Counted from the first letter of the stretch, positions 26,547-35,727 are shown. The stretch: 64,000 nucleotides of DNA from Tuberibacillus sp. Marseille-P3662 (GCF_900178005.1 NZ_FXBS01000006.1:1459585-1523584), one strand, 5' to 3'. Program-made: numbers and translations. Notes: generated from the letters alone by a model not told the origin.

Positions 26547-27536
26547 TTATAATGACGCATGATGCATCAAAATCGTAACCGTCGTCCCTTGGTCAACTTC
26601 CGAAGTGAGCTTCACTTCATGATTGAGCCGGTCACAAATTTCTTCAACCATATAAAGGCCCATACCTGTCGATGCTTGGTGCCTCCGTCCATTCTCACCC
26701 GTGTAAAAGGATCGAAATACCCTTTGCTGATCTTCTTTCGGAATACCAATGCCTTCATCAATGACTTCTAAAGCAACATTATGGCTATCACTTTGATAAC
26801 CTCTTATAGTCACCTTTGTCCCTGATCCTGATGCGTACTTTACCGCATTTGTGACCAGTTGATTAAGGACAAACGGCAGCCACTTTGCGTCAGAAGCAGC
26901 CGTCAAATGCTCAGAAATTTGGATGTCAGGATAGACACGATGACGAATAAAATAGCGTTTATTGTCCGTCACAACATTCTGCGCAACAGCTCTTAGATTG
27001 ACTTTCTCAGCACGAAAATCTTGCCGAAAGTCCTCAAGTCTTGCCACATATAGCGCCATATCCAATCCTTTTGACAGTCGGTCAATTTCTGCCTGAATGT
27101 CACGGCTCCGGTCATCATCTCCCTCCTGTATAATCAGTTCAATCACAGACAAAGGCGTCTTCATTTGATGAATCCATTGATTAACAAATTGATAATAATC
27201 GCGCTGTCGATTGGTTAACTGTTCAAATTGATTTTGATAATATTGATACTGTCGCTGTAATAATTCTTTAACAGCCTGACTAAGGGCACCGCTTGTTTCA
27301 ACGTTAATCGTCTCTTCCAAGTTAGAATCATTCGCCTCAATCCGGTGATAAAATGCCCGGTTTTTTATATACCTAACACCGATAAACACCGCTAATAAAA
27401 ATAGACCTAACCCTGTTGCGTACAAGGCTAGTAAAGGTTGTTGATGGCCGCCGAGCCAATAAACAAGAAATAAGAGAAACAGTTGAACAATATTCAAAAT
27501 CACAAGAGAAACATGCTCTTTGATAAAAAGGACCAT
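26547..27536 (-). CDS. bceS: Intramembrane-sensing histidine kinase (BceS type)
   Basis: A 329-residue kinase with two closely spaced N-terminal helices (about 10-60) and almost no extracellular loop, the hallmark of intramembrane-sensing kinases that read the state of a BceAB transporter. The phosphorylated histidine lies in FVNQWIHQMKTPLSVIELI near 118-136, the N-box in LNQLVTNAVKYASG near 222 and the G-boxes in DEGIGIP and STGMGLYM. ATG 27536 follows AAGGAG and starts 1 nt after the bceR stop. Confidence 0.92.
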   Translation of the reverse strand: MVLFIKEHVSLVILNIVQLFLLFLVYWLGGHQQPLLALYATGLGLFLLAVFIGVRYIKNRAFYHRIEANDSNLEETINVETSGALSQAVKELLQRQYQYYQNQFEQLTNRQRDYYQFVNQWIHQMKTPLSVIELIIQEGDDDRSRDIQAEIDRLSKGLDMALYVARLEDFRQDFRAEKVNLRAVAQNVVTDNKRYFIRHRVYPDIQISEHLTAASDAKWLPFVLNQLVTNAVKYASGSGTKVTIRGYQSDSHNVALEVIDEGIGIPKEDQQRVFRSFYTGENGRRHQASTGMGLYMVEEICDRLNHEVKLTSEVDQGTTVTILMHHASL

Positions 27537-27537
27537 C

Positions 27538-28239
27538 TTAGCGGGCTCCTTTCCAATCTGTCGGCAGCCGGTAACCCTCACCTCTAACGGTTTCAATACC
27601 ATTCTCAATGCCTAGGTCTTTCAATTTTTTTCGCACGCGTGTCACGTTAACATTCAATGTGTTTTCATCAACAAAACTTTCATCATCCCACAGTTTTTCT
27701 AATAAAGAATCACGATTAACCACCTTAGGATACTGCTTCATCAACGCTTCCAGAAGAACGGCCTCTTTTTTAGATAAGCTAACTTCACGACCTTCATAAG
27801 TAGCTTCCATCCGCTCAGGATAAAGCGTTAATCCGGATTGTTCATGAATTCGCTCACCGCCCGCTTGCGCATATTCACCATAGGCCCGCCGTAGCTGACT
27901 ACGAATTTTCGCCATAACAACATCATAGTTAAAAGGTTTCGTGATGTAGTCATCCGCGCCGTGTTCAAGAGCCATCACCTGATCCATTTGCTCAGATCGG
28001 GCGGATATAAATAGAATCGGACACACGGATGTCTTCCGAATTTGCCGGCACCAATAATAGCCATCGAACTTTGGTAAGTTGACATCCAGTAGTACGAGCT
28101 GTGGTTCGATCCGTTCAAAAATAGCCATTACATCATTAAAGTTATCTGCTACTTCAGCCTGATAACCATATTTCTCAAGATATCCTTCTAACAGTTCTGC
28201 CAATTTAGCATCATCTTCAACAATGAGGATGGCCGTCAC
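27538..28239 (-). CDS. bceR: OmpR-family response regulator (BceR type)
   Basis: A 233-residue regulator. The receiver domain has ILIVEDD at 4-10, phosphoacceptor Asp in LVLLDVNLP near 52 and conserved Lys in DDYITKPF near 101; an OmpR winged helix occupies about 130-230 (NTLNVNVTRVRKKL). GTG 28239 is preferred, with GAGGAG 8 nt upstream; a GTG three codons earlier overlaps that SD. It likely activates bceAB, and probably the neighbouring C39 peptidase gene, through TTACA-N4-TGTAA sites. Confidence 0.92.
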   Translation of the reverse strand: MTAILIVEDDAKLAELLEGYLEKYGYQAEVADNFNDVMAIFERIEPQLVLLDVNLPKFDGYYWCRQIRKTSVCPILFISARSEQMDQVMALEHGADDYITKPFNYDVVMAKIRSQLRRAYGEYAQAGGERIHEQSGLTLYPERMEATYEGREVSLSKKEAVLLEALMKQYPKVVNRDSLLEKLWDDESFVDENTLNVNVTRVRKKLKDLGIENGIETVRGEGYRLPTDWKGAR

Positions 28240-28342
28240 ATGAAACACTCCTCTAAATTTTTCAATTCCTTTTATAGTAATAACGAATTGATGATATCGG
28301 TTTGTTCAAAGTTAACTTTTCTGATTAAAAAGAGAAATAAAA

Positions 28343-28371
28343 CATAAAAAAAGCCAGAGACACGTCCGGCT
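28343..28371 (-). terminator. Terminator after the C39-like peptidase gene
   Basis: On the minus strand AGCCGGA and TCTGGCT pair (one G-U) around a 6-nt loop, followed by seven T residues. Confidence 0.75.
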
Positions 28372-28402
28372 GTTTAAGTCCCCCTTTTTAATATAGCTTC
28401 TG

Positions 28403-29083
28403 TCATTGGTTAATAACAATCGCTTGTCTCCCCATTTGAATCCATGCCTTCTCAAAGTTGGATCGGTCCACTCTTTGATTCTTCTTCCCATAAGGATTAT
28501 TGATCCATACATACTGATCACTATAGCCCGTCATTACAACACTGTGTACGCTGAATGTGATTTTGACTTTTCCTTGAGGGGTCTGCCACGTTTGCATATT
28601 ATTAACAGGTGCAAATTGTGTGGTTGTAATCACCCAAACAGGTATACCTTGATCAATTTTTTGATAGACTTGGGATATGTTACTGCCTGTTAAGTCTTCC
28701 ACCCGATCATCCGCATACCGTCTTGCTAGTTGTACAAGCGGTCCATGATAGACCGATAATCCCGGCCCCTCCGCCATATCGCCGACAAATCCTTCATTAG
28801 GATTCCCCTTTAGCCCATTTTCATAAGTTAACGGCACCTTAGGTATTTTTTGATTCAATTCATTTTTGGTTACATGAATACCTGCGTCCTGTAAAATCAT
28901 GGCCAAACTTGAGACTTCACACCCATTGTATAGACGCGGTTCTGCCATCTGGTTGATAAGCGGAACATTAAGGGGGTCAGCTTCCGGTGTCTTTTCGGGT
29001 TGATCAACTAAAATTTTATATAATTGAATCACAAAGAGACCTACAATAACAACGATCATGATCTTAAATACAGCTTTAAACAA
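28403..29083 (-). CDS. Membrane-anchored C39-like cysteine peptidase
   Basis: A 226-residue protein with an N-terminal transmembrane anchor (about 7-25) and an extracytoplasmic C39-like (peptidase_C39_2, YvpB-like) domain. The triad candidates are visible: Cys55 in YNGCEVSSLAM, His180 in FSVHSVVMTGY and Asn196 in INNPYG. It has no ABC transporter fused, unlike bacteriocin-processing C39 proteins, so it acts as a free-standing surface enzyme. TTG start, 6 nt after GGAGGGG. It is monocistronic with its own terminator, directly upstream of bceR, and carries a BceR-like operator 83 nt ahead of its start. Confidence 0.85.
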   Translation of the reverse strand: MFKAVFKIMIVVIVGLFVIQLYKILVDQPEKTPEADPLNVPLINQMAEPRLYNGCEVSSLAMILQDAGIHVTKNELNQKIPKVPLTYENGLKGNPNEGFVGDMAEGPGLSVYHGPLVQLARRYADDRVEDLTGSNISQVYQKIDQGIPVWVITTTQFAPVNNMQTWQTPQGKVKITFSVHSVVMTGYSDQYVWINNPYGKKNQRVDRSNFEKAWIQMGRQAIVINQ

Positions 29084-29165
29084 TGAATTCCCCTCCTAGC
29101 AATCCCTTTTCATTATCAGCATAGAAGAATCCCTTTTTATAAACTATTGAAAATCATTTCAACAA

Positions 29166-29181
29166 CTTACATTGTTGTAAG
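29166..29181. promoter_or_regulatory. Second BceR-type operator, upstream of the C39-like peptidase
   Basis: CTTACA-TTGT-TGTAAG is a perfect 6+4+6 inverted repeat fitting TNACA-N4-TGTAA. It lies 83 nt from the peptidase start codon, almost the spacing seen at bceA (78 nt), and 95 nt before the divergent aldo/keto reductase. TTGAAA/TTGTTG and TATAAA boxes follow it on the minus strand. Confidence 0.7.
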
Positions 29182-29276
29182 ATCAGTGATGGCCCGACAC
29201 CAAAAAGCAAATCAATTGCAATTTTAGGAAAGCGTGTGCAATCATAAAAATACACTCTTACACTGGAGGCGATCAT

Positions 29277-30101
29277 TTGTCTAGTATACCGACAACAACA
29301 CTACATAATGGGGTCAAGATGCCGCAATTTGGCCTTGGTGTCTGGAAGATGAGCAATGATGACGAGGTGACCACCGCTGTCAAAGCAGCGCTGGATGCTG
29401 GTTATACGGCGATCGACACGGCCGCTATCTACAAAAATGAAGAAGGGGCCGGCCAAGCCATCAAAGACAGTGGAGTCCGCAGAGAGGACATTTTTCTAAC
29501 ATCTAAGGTTTGGAATGATGACCAAGGCTATGAATCAACCTTAAAAGCTTATGAGGCCAGCCTTGAACGTCTAGGTGTCAACTACTTAGATCTCTACCTT
29601 ATCCATTGGCCGGGCGTTAACAAGTACAAGGATACTTGGCGGGCCTTGGAAAAACTGTACAATGACGGCCGCGTTCGCGCCATTGGTGTCAGCAACTTTC
29701 ACATTCACCACCTAGAAGAATTGAAGAAAGATGCCACCATCAAACCAATGGTCAACCAAGTCGAGTTCCACCCATTACTTGTCCAAGAGGACCTGCGTGC
29801 TTATTGCCGAAAGCAAGACATCCAAATGGAAGCGTGGAGCCCGCTTGCTCAGGGTCAACTGTTAGACAATCCTACACTTAAGGAAATTGGCGACAAATAC
29901 GGCAAATCACCGGCACAAGTCATCATTCGCTGGGATCTTCAACACGGTGTCGTCACGATTCCGAAGTCATCAACACCTAAGCGGATTGCCCAGAACAAAG
30001 ATGTGTTTGACTTTGAATTGACAGAAGAAGAAATCAAAGCCATTGATAGCCTGAACAAAAATGAGCGCATGGGTTCCGACCCTGATGATTTTAAGTTCTA
30101 A
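29277..30101 (+). CDS. Aldo/keto reductase (YvgN/YtbE-type)
   Basis: A 274-residue NADPH-dependent aldo/keto reductase of the AKR5-like group. The catalytic tetrad is visible as Asp47 (AIDTAAIY), Tyr52, Lys77 (TSKVW) and His110 (LIHWPG); the NADPH motif [13 protein letters not shown] lies near 228. It reduces aldehydes such as methylglyoxal in known relatives. The start is TTG with GGAGGC 6 nt upstream. It is monocistronic, with a strong terminator. Confidence 0.92.
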   Translation: MSSIPTTTLHNGVKMPQFGLGVWKMSNDDEVTTAVKAALDAGYTAIDTAAIYKNEEGAGQAIKDSGVRREDIFLTSKVWNDDQGYESTLKAYEASLERLGVNYLDLYLIHWPGVNKYKDTWRALEKLYNDGRVRAIGVSNFHIHHLEELKKDATIKPMVNQVEFHPLLVQEDLRAYCRKQDIQMEAWSPLAQGQLLDNPTLKEIGDKYGKSPAQVIIRWDLQHGVVTIPKSSTPKRIAQNKDVFDFELTEEEIKAIDSLNKNERMGSDPDDFKF

Positions 30102-30110
30102 TGATAGGCA

Positions 30111-30163
30111 TAAAAAAAAAGAGGCCTCCCCAAGCATGTACTTACTTGGGGGAGGCCTCTTTT
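30111..30163. terminator. Bidirectional terminator after the aldo/keto reductase
   Basis: GAGGCCTCCCCAAG and CTTGGGGGAGGCCTC form a long stem flanked by A9 and T4, between convergent genes. Confidence 0.9.
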
Positions 30164-30238
30164 CACCTTTATGACTATCCTTTTGTTCCTTAGATCCGAG
30201 TGATGCTCCTAGCGTTTTACTTTTTACCCTTTATTCTG

Positions 30239-30676
30239 TTACTCAGTACATTCAAGCAACATTGCCGAAGTCTCATCACCTTTTTCATACAACCGATGCT
30301 TGATCCAGTGAGCAAAGTCTTCGGTAACCGCAAACAGTGTCCCCCGGTTTCTCATCCGCCCAGCCTCAGTTGTTTGATAGACTTGTGTATGTTTAAATTC
30401 ATAGTAAGGAATGTCATGATTGAATTCACGGATACCTCTGACAATAATGCCTTCATCATTGAATGCCTCCTCCACTTCCGCTAATCCAACAATCCCCCGC
30501 TGCACAGACCCACTCCGGTAGCATAAAATTTTGTCACCTTCATGGACGGATTTAAAATTGCGCGGCATTTTCCGCAACGACCAAAATTGTTTCTCTTGAG
30601 TTTCCAAGATATGATGCCAACGAAAAGTAGCGGCTTGGTCAGAAGCAACCATGAACCATATTTTTTGATCGATCAT
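30239..30676 (-). CDS. EVE-domain (PUA-like) protein
   Basis: A 145-residue protein made of one EVE domain. IWFMVASDQAATFRWHHIL begins it, SLRKMPRNFKSVHEGDKILCYRSG near 53-76 is the family's binding-loop region, and GIVGLAEV follows. EVE domains belong to the PUA/YTH/SRA superfamily that reads modified bases in RNA or DNA, and often sit beside restriction or RNA-modification genes. No such partner is visible here. GAGG lies 9-10 nt before the ATG. Confidence 0.8.
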   Translation of the reverse strand: MIDQKIWFMVASDQAATFRWHHILETQEKQFWSLRKMPRNFKSVHEGDKILCYRSGSVQRGIVGLAEVEEAFNDEGIIVRGIREFNHDIPYYEFKHTQVYQTTEAGRMRNRGTLFAVTEDFAHWIKHRLYEKGDETSAMLLECTE

Positions 30677-30737
30677 GTTAACAACCTCATCTACAATATT
30701 GATTGAAATATTTTTTAATTATGAAAGCTGTAGCTAC

Positions 30738-30911
30738 TCAGTCTCTGTCGTCTCCACCGCTATCCATGTCTCTACCATTCCCGTCATCATCACCACCCAA
30801 AAAGCCGCCATGATGACCTCCACCGGCATAATGATTCCTACCACCGCGATTGAGACCTACCAAAAGAATAATGACTATGGCAATCGCAATAAAAATCCCA
30901 AAAGCCTCCAT
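30738..30911 (-). CDS. Small membrane protein with Gly/His/Asp-rich tail, 57 residues
   Basis: A 57-codon frame: MEAFGIFIAIAIVIILLVGL, one transmembrane helix, then a soluble tail rich in Gly, His and Asp (NRGGRNHYAGGGHHGGF then LGGDDDGNGRDMDSGGDDRD). GAGGTG lies 7 nt before the ATG. It sits between the EVE gene and the alpha/beta hydrolase on the same strand. The tail suggests metal or polyanion contact, but that is guesswork. I do not recognise a family. Confidence 0.7.
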   Translation of the reverse strand: MEAFGIFIAIAIVIILLVGLNRGGRNHYAGGGHHGGFLGGDDDGNGRDMDSGGDDRD

Positions 30912-30981
30912 ACAATCACCTCACAGAAATCGAAACCACTTTGGTCGATGTTCCGCTTGCACTAATTAATCCGTTTTCAAC

Positions 30982-31788
30982 CTAAAAAAGCAGCACCCGA
31001 ACTTCTTTAGCAATCACCTGCCATGCTTCCGAATTAGGATCTATCAACTTAAAATGTTCAACTGTCGGAAGCTCAATCATCTTAACCTCATCATCAAGTT
31101 CCTCTGCTTCCCGATGATAGCTCGAACTAATCCCCACTGGAACATTGATATCAAGCGCGCCATGGATAAGGACTTGTTTCACATCACCAAGCGGTAGTAA
31201 TTCCGATGGTGACGCTGCGGCATATCGCTCAGCTACATCATCTGGAGATCCGCCCATCAAGTTAGCGACAGGATCTGTTCCTGCTTGAGGGTTCCTCGCA
31301 TCACGAATACGATGCACCTCATGCATCATGCGCAAATCGTTAACTCCAGCAAGACTGATCGCTGCTTTTAAGCGAACGGGGTGATCAGCTACGTTCACTT
31401 CACTTGCTGCGGGCAAACGGTGACGCCCAGCCGTCCATAAGGCCAAATGTCCGCCTGCCGAATGGCCGATTGTAATGACTCGATTAAGGTCAAGATCATA
31501 GGTCTCTTGTAAAGTATGTAAATAATCGACTGCCTCACTCGCATCAGTGAATGTCCCTGGCCAACTGCCGCCTTCATGGCCAACGCGCCGATATTCAATT
31601 GTCCATGTCGCGATGCCACGATTTGTCAAATCATTGGCGACACCCGTCATATTATCTAAGCTGATTTCGGCTTTCCAAAAACCACCGTGAATAACAACAG
31701 CCACTGGGTGCGGACCTTCTCCCACAGGCAAGCGCAAATCGCCAAATTGGTGTTCATTTCCTCCATAATAAATGCGTTTTTTCTCCAT
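30982..31788 (-). CDS. Alpha/beta hydrolase (BD-FAE/prolyl-oligopeptidase-like)
   Basis: A 268-residue cytoplasmic serine hydrolase. The oxyanion motif VVIHGGFW lies near 31-38, the nucleophile motif ITIGHSAGGHLAL near 107-119, and the catalytic His is probably in ELPTVEHFKLID near 240-251, with Asp in HGALDINVPVG near 211. It resembles kynurenine-formamidase-like and carboxylesterase-like proteins. GGAGGGATTGGC precedes the ATG. The substrate is unknown. Confidence 0.82.
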   Translation of the reverse strand: MEKKRIYYGGNEHQFGDLRLPVGEGPHPVAVVIHGGFWKAEISLDNMTGVANDLTNRGIATWTIEYRRVGHEGGSWPGTFTDASEAVDYLHTLQETYDLDLNRVITIGHSAGGHLALWTAGRHRLPAASEVNVADHPVRLKAAISLAGVNDLRMMHEVHRIRDARNPQAGTDPVANLMGGSPDDVAERYAAASPSELLPLGDVKQVLIHGALDINVPVGISSSYHREAEELDDEVKMIELPTVEHFKLIDPNSEAWQVIAKEVRVLLF

Positions 31789-31985
31789 GCCAATCCCTCC
31801 AAAGAACCGGTAATTTTATACTGTTCGTAATTAAACCTTATCACAATCACAATAACGAAACACTATACAAAAACCTCCACACTCCCAATGGAATAATGGA
31901 AGGACAAGGAGAGTGCCCGCCCTAAAAACTGATTATGTTACAATAATATAGGACAATCAGAAAATGAGATGAAGGGGTTGGTCAC

Positions 31986-32600
31986 ATGTTTGGGAAAGTT
32001 GCATCTGACGTTCTCGGGTTAAGTGACGTTGGGAGCGTCATCAAACCGGAAGATTACGATAAAGTTGACGCTGACGATTATGTGATGCACGAAGATGGCG
32101 AGAAAATCTATTTTTTAATCAAATCAAAATCAGATGAATACTGTTTCACTAATAGAGCGCTGATTCACGTGGATGGCACGAGTGCCACTAGCAAGAAACG
32201 TGTGCTACACCGCTATGACTATCAAATCAACCATTTTTCACAAATCGCTTTGGAAACGGCCGGAACCGTCGACCTTGATGTCGAAGTGACGTTCAAAGTT
32301 GGCGAAGTTGTCCTATCCATTGATGTGCACAAAAAGTATTTAGAAGAATTAAAAGATCTATATAAAGCTTTACTCAAAATCGAAGAAATCACAAGAGATA
32401 ACAGCACCTATCTAGACTATGCTAGACAAAGTCTTGAGTTAGCATCAGCAACGTTAAGCTACAACCGCAGCACAGAGAGTAAGTTGGCGGATGAATTCCA
32501 AACTATCAATGAACACGCTTTTAGCTGGTTGTCTGAAGCTAAAGACAAATACAACCTTAAAGATTTTGGCGACGTATTTGAGCGATATATTAATAACTAG
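31986..32600 (+). CDS. yvbH: PH-domain protein of the YvbH family
   Basis: A 204-residue cytoplasmic protein. The N-terminal bacterial PH-like domain spans about 1-125, with EYCFTNRALIHVDGTSATSKKR near 51-72, and is followed by a helical oligomerisation segment. Length and layout match B. subtilis YvbH, whose function is not established. GAAGGGG precedes the ATG. It is monocistronic, with a terminator shared with yhgE. Confidence 0.85.
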   Translation: MFGKVASDVLGLSDVGSVIKPEDYDKVDADDYVMHEDGEKIYFLIKSKSDEYCFTNRALIHVDGTSATSKKRVLHRYDYQINHFSQIALETAGTVDLDVEVTFKVGEVVLSIDVHKKYLEELKDLYKALLKIEEITRDNSTYLDYARQSLELASATLSYNRSTESKLADEFQTINEHAFSWLSEAKDKYNLKDFGDVFERYINN

Positions 32601-32610
32601 CAGGGTATAC

Positions 32611-32646
32611 AAAAAACCACTAGCATTGTAATGCTAGTGGTTTTTT
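32611..32646. terminator. Bidirectional terminator between yvbH and yhgE
   Basis: CCACTAGCAT and ATGCTAGTGG form a 10-bp perfect stem flanked by A6 and T6. Confidence 0.9.
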
Positions 32647-32653
32647 ATAATGA

Positions 32654-34912
32654 TCATGACGTTGTCGCTGTGTCTGCCTCTATACTAGGATCAGCGGGTT
32701 TATGCTCTTTTTTATACCGGAACACATAAAAGCAGAGTGATAGCAACATTCCAATGATCAAGAAAGCAATCAAAGCGTACATACTGTTCACTAAAACAGA
32801 ATTATTTTTTGCTGAGATGATTGATTTAAAGCCAAGAATGGCATAACTCATCGGTATCCAAGGATTCAACTTTTGGAAAAAGGTTGGCAACATTTCTAAG
32901 GGAAAGGACCCCGCAGACGCCGTCAACTGCAAAATGAGCAATGCCATCGATACAAATCTACCAATCGACCCAAGGGCAGTATTGATGAATAATAAAATCG
33001 CAGCAAATGACCAACAGGTTAAAATCGTAAACAAAATAAAATGAATGATACTGTCTACGTGTATCCCCATAAGCAACATTAATCCATCTAAAATCACCGC
33101 TTGTAAAGCACCGACAATGAATAAAACCCCCATTTTGCCAAAAAACCAGCTAAATGAAGATCGCGCATATAAAAAGGTCGATAACGGAAATACAGAACAG
33201 AATAAAAACATCCCTACATACAAGCCTAAAGCTAGGAAATAAGGTGCGAAAGCCGGACCGTATTCAGAAACATGATGAATCGGTTCTTCGTCCAACTTCA
33301 CAGGGTCGGACATTGCATTGGAAGAACGATCGACATGAATATCTTGATCATTGACCTTTTCATTCATCTTGTTTAAACCGGATGACAAATCATTTGACCC
33401 TTGATCAAGATTATCTAAGCCATTTGATAGCTTTGAAGAGCCATGATTAAGCTGTTGGGCTCCGTTTAATAGTTTTGAAGATGATTGAGAAAGGTCCGTT
33501 GTACCATTCGTTAATTGAGCCAACCCACTCGAAAGCGCCTTGCTTCCATCAACTAATTGGTCTGCTCCCTTTTCCGAAGAATGAATACCGTCATTTAAAT
33601 CTTTCGCCCCAGTTGCTAGTTGCTTTTGGCGATCAGAAAATGTTTCAGCATTTTTAAGCAATTGTTTCTGACCCGCTTTCAATTTTCCGAGTCCTTTTAC
33701 AAGGGATTGATCTCCGGACGTGAGAGATTGAACTTCTTGTTTGATGGCCTTCGATGATGATGCCACCTCATTCTCTGACATATCAGCCTGATGGGCTGTC
33801 TGATTAACCTGAGATTGGAAATTCTCAAATTGAGAAAGCATTTGTTGTTTTTCTTTTTTAGACAAGGACTCATTATTTTTAATCATGTCTTTCATCTTTT
33901 GAACGTGCTTTGACATTTTTGAACGAATTTGATTAAAACCTTCATCCGCTTCCTTCACACTAGTAGTTAAGTGATCTACTTTCGATTTTAATTGACTGGC
34001 ATGAGTTTGTTCATTTTTGTTTTCCTGAACAACCTGATGATTGACATTCCCTGTCATGTTCAATAATTGCTGAATACCATCCTTTAATTCAATCGATTTT
34101 TCACTCGATAATTGCGTACGATCTGCAAGGTGTTGGCTTCCCTTTTCTAATTCTCCAAGTCCCTGACTAAGATCTTGGGTTCCAGCTGTCAGCTTAGACG
34201 CACTCGTCTCGGCTGACTGAATGTTTGAGGACAGTTGATTCATTCCTTGATTGAATTGCAGTGTCCCTTGTGCGAGTTGAGAGATATTCTTGTGCAAACG
34301 TTCTGTCCCCTGTTCAGCACTACTCACTCCCTGATTTAATTGCTGTCCTCCATCAGCTAGCTCTGATACGCCATTCCCGATCTGTTTTTGCGCCTTTAAT
34401 AAAGCTTTTGTATAGGAATGTGTTATATTATTAGCCACTCGTTCTTTCACTTGCTTCATCGCAGAAGTGCTAATCGTAGCCGCCGTATAGTTGAATCCTT
34501 CATTCGGAACAATCTTTAACTTAGCTTTCTTTGTATGATCTTTTAAAGCGCTCATCGCATTTTTAGAAAAATGCTCAGGAATACGTACGATCATATAGTA
34601 ATCATGATCTTTTAACCCTTTTTCAGCTTGGTCTTCACTAATAACGGACACATTTAAGTCATCGTTATCTTGTAATTGACCACTTAAATCATTACCGATC
34701 GTAATGGACTTGTCATCCATCGTTGTTCCCGTATCCTGGTTAACAACGCCTATAGGAAGTTCATCAGTTTTGCTATATGGGTCCCAATAGGACCACACAA
34801 ATAAACCAGCATATATGCAAGGTATGAGCAAGATGATACATGTAGCGATCAATAGTAACTTACGCTTGAACATTAACCGCAGTTCTTTCCTCAATGAGGT
34901 CAAGGCGCCCAT
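32654..34912 (-). CDS. yhgE: YhgE/Pip-family membrane protein
   Basis: A 752-residue protein with one N-terminal transmembrane helix (about 14-36), a long extracytoplasmic part and about five or six C-terminal helices (from about 545). The middle (about 180-520) is an alpha-helical array of leucine/glycine repeats of the form L-x-x-G-x-x-x-L, as in the phage infection protein Pip of Lactococcus and the ESX-linked YhgE/Esa proteins. The exact role is unclear; ABC-2-type exporter-like and phage-receptor roles have been described. A PadR repressor is encoded divergently with a PadR-type operator between them. Confidence 0.88.
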   Translation of the reverse strand: MGALTSLRKELRLMFKRKLLLIATCIILLIPCIYAGLFVWSYWDPYSKTDELPIGVVNQDTGTTMDDKSITIGNDLSGQLQDNDDLNVSVISEDQAEKGLKDHDYYMIVRIPEHFSKNAMSALKDHTKKAKLKIVPNEGFNYTAATISTSAMKQVKERVANNITHSYTKALLKAQKQIGNGVSELADGGQQLNQGVSSAEQGTERLHKNISQLAQGTLQFNQGMNQLSSNIQSAETSASKLTAGTQDLSQGLGELEKGSQHLADRTQLSSEKSIELKDGIQQLLNMTGNVNHQVVQENKNEQTHASQLKSKVDHLTTSVKEADEGFNQIRSKMSKHVQKMKDMIKNNESLSKKEKQQMLSQFENFQSQVNQTAHQADMSENEVASSSKAIKQEVQSLTSGDQSLVKGLGKLKAGQKQLLKNAETFSDRQKQLATGAKDLNDGIHSSEKGADQLVDGSKALSSGLAQLTNGTTDLSQSSSKLLNGAQQLNHGSSKLSNGLDNLDQGSNDLSSGLNKMNEKVNDQDIHVDRSSNAMSDPVKLDEEPIHHVSEYGPAFAPYFLALGLYVGMFLFCSVFPLSTFLYARSSFSWFFGKMGVLFIVGALQAVILDGLMLLMGIHVDSIIHFILFTILTCWSFAAILLFINTALGSIGRFVSMALLILQLTASAGSFPLEMLPTFFQKLNPWIPMSYAILGFKSIISAKNNSVLVNSMYALIAFLIIGMLLSLCFYVFRYKKEHKPADPSIEADTATTS

Positions 34913-34997
34913 TCAAATAATCCTCCTCGAGCTATTCATTTATTTATGAAACTAATCACATATGATATTACATATAATAAAAAAAATCAACGAAAAA

Positions 34998-35017
34998 ATA
35001 TGTTATAAATGACATAT
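34998..35017. promoter_or_regulatory. PadR-type operator between yhgE and padR
   Basis: ATATGT-TATAAATG-ACATAT contains ATGT-N8-ACAT, the consensus bound by PadR-family repressors. A related shorter-spaced palindrome (ATATG-N6-CATAT) lies at 34960-34975. Both are placed to control the divergent pair. Confidence 0.7.
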
Positions 35018-35091
35018 GGTAAACGAGGAGATTATATCGGAAAATCATGATATGATAGACTTATATTATGACTATTGAAAGGACGATTCTT

Positions 35092-35658
35092 ATGAACACA
35101 CTTTCATACGGCATACTCGGTATGATTCAGACAGGACCATGCAGTGGTTATGATATTATGAATAATTTAAAGCCTTTTCGGGAGGTCAAGCATAGTCAAA
35201 TTTACCGATTACTTTCTGAGCTCGAAAATGAAGCGTACGTGACCTCAAAACTCGTTGAACAATCAGGCAGACCCAATAAAAAAATCTATGACATAACAGA
35301 AAAAGGCAAGAAGGAAATTGAAGAATGGTTTTTTAAGCCGAATACACCCGCCACACTTCGTGATGAATTTGTATTAAAAGCGTATCTTATCGGATTAAAA
35401 AATTCAGAGGAAGCCAAGGAACTGTTTAGGAAAAGAATTGAACATTTAAGAAATAAGGAAAGGATATGTAAAGAGCGCTTGGAGGTCCTACAAGAGTCTT
35501 GTGAAGGTGTTCTCACAGACTTTCAATCGCTGGCATTTGGAAGGTACATACTGCTTCGGCAAGTGCTTCATCAAACTTATGGCGACATTCGCTGGTGTGA
35601 GTGGGTCATCGACCTATTAGAAAAGGACAATATCAACTTCCTTAACTATCCTTTCTAA
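35092..35658 (+). CDS. PadR-family transcriptional repressor
   Basis: A 188-residue PadR subfamily-2-like protein. The N-terminal winged helix (about 1-80) contains MNTLSYGILGMIQTGPCSGYDI and FREVKHSQIYRLLSELE; a helical dimerisation domain forms the C-terminal half. ATG 35092 follows GAAAGGA by 7 nt; an in-frame ATG at 35068 lies in the promoter region. It is divergent from yhgE and probably represses it and itself, as PadR proteins commonly do for adjacent membrane-protein genes. Confidence 0.88.
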   Translation: MNTLSYGILGMIQTGPCSGYDIMNNLKPFREVKHSQIYRLLSELENEAYVTSKLVEQSGRPNKKIYDITEKGKKEIEEWFFKPNTPATLRDEFVLKAYLIGLKNSEEAKELFRKRIEHLRNKERICKERLEVLQESCEGVLTDFQSLAFGRYILLRQVLHQTYGDIRWCEWVIDLLEKDNINFLNYPF

Positions 35659-35727
35659 TCTTTCATAGGGGGTATTTGTGACAGATGGCGAAGACGATGA
35701 ATGAACCTCTCCCTATGAAGTTTAGAG

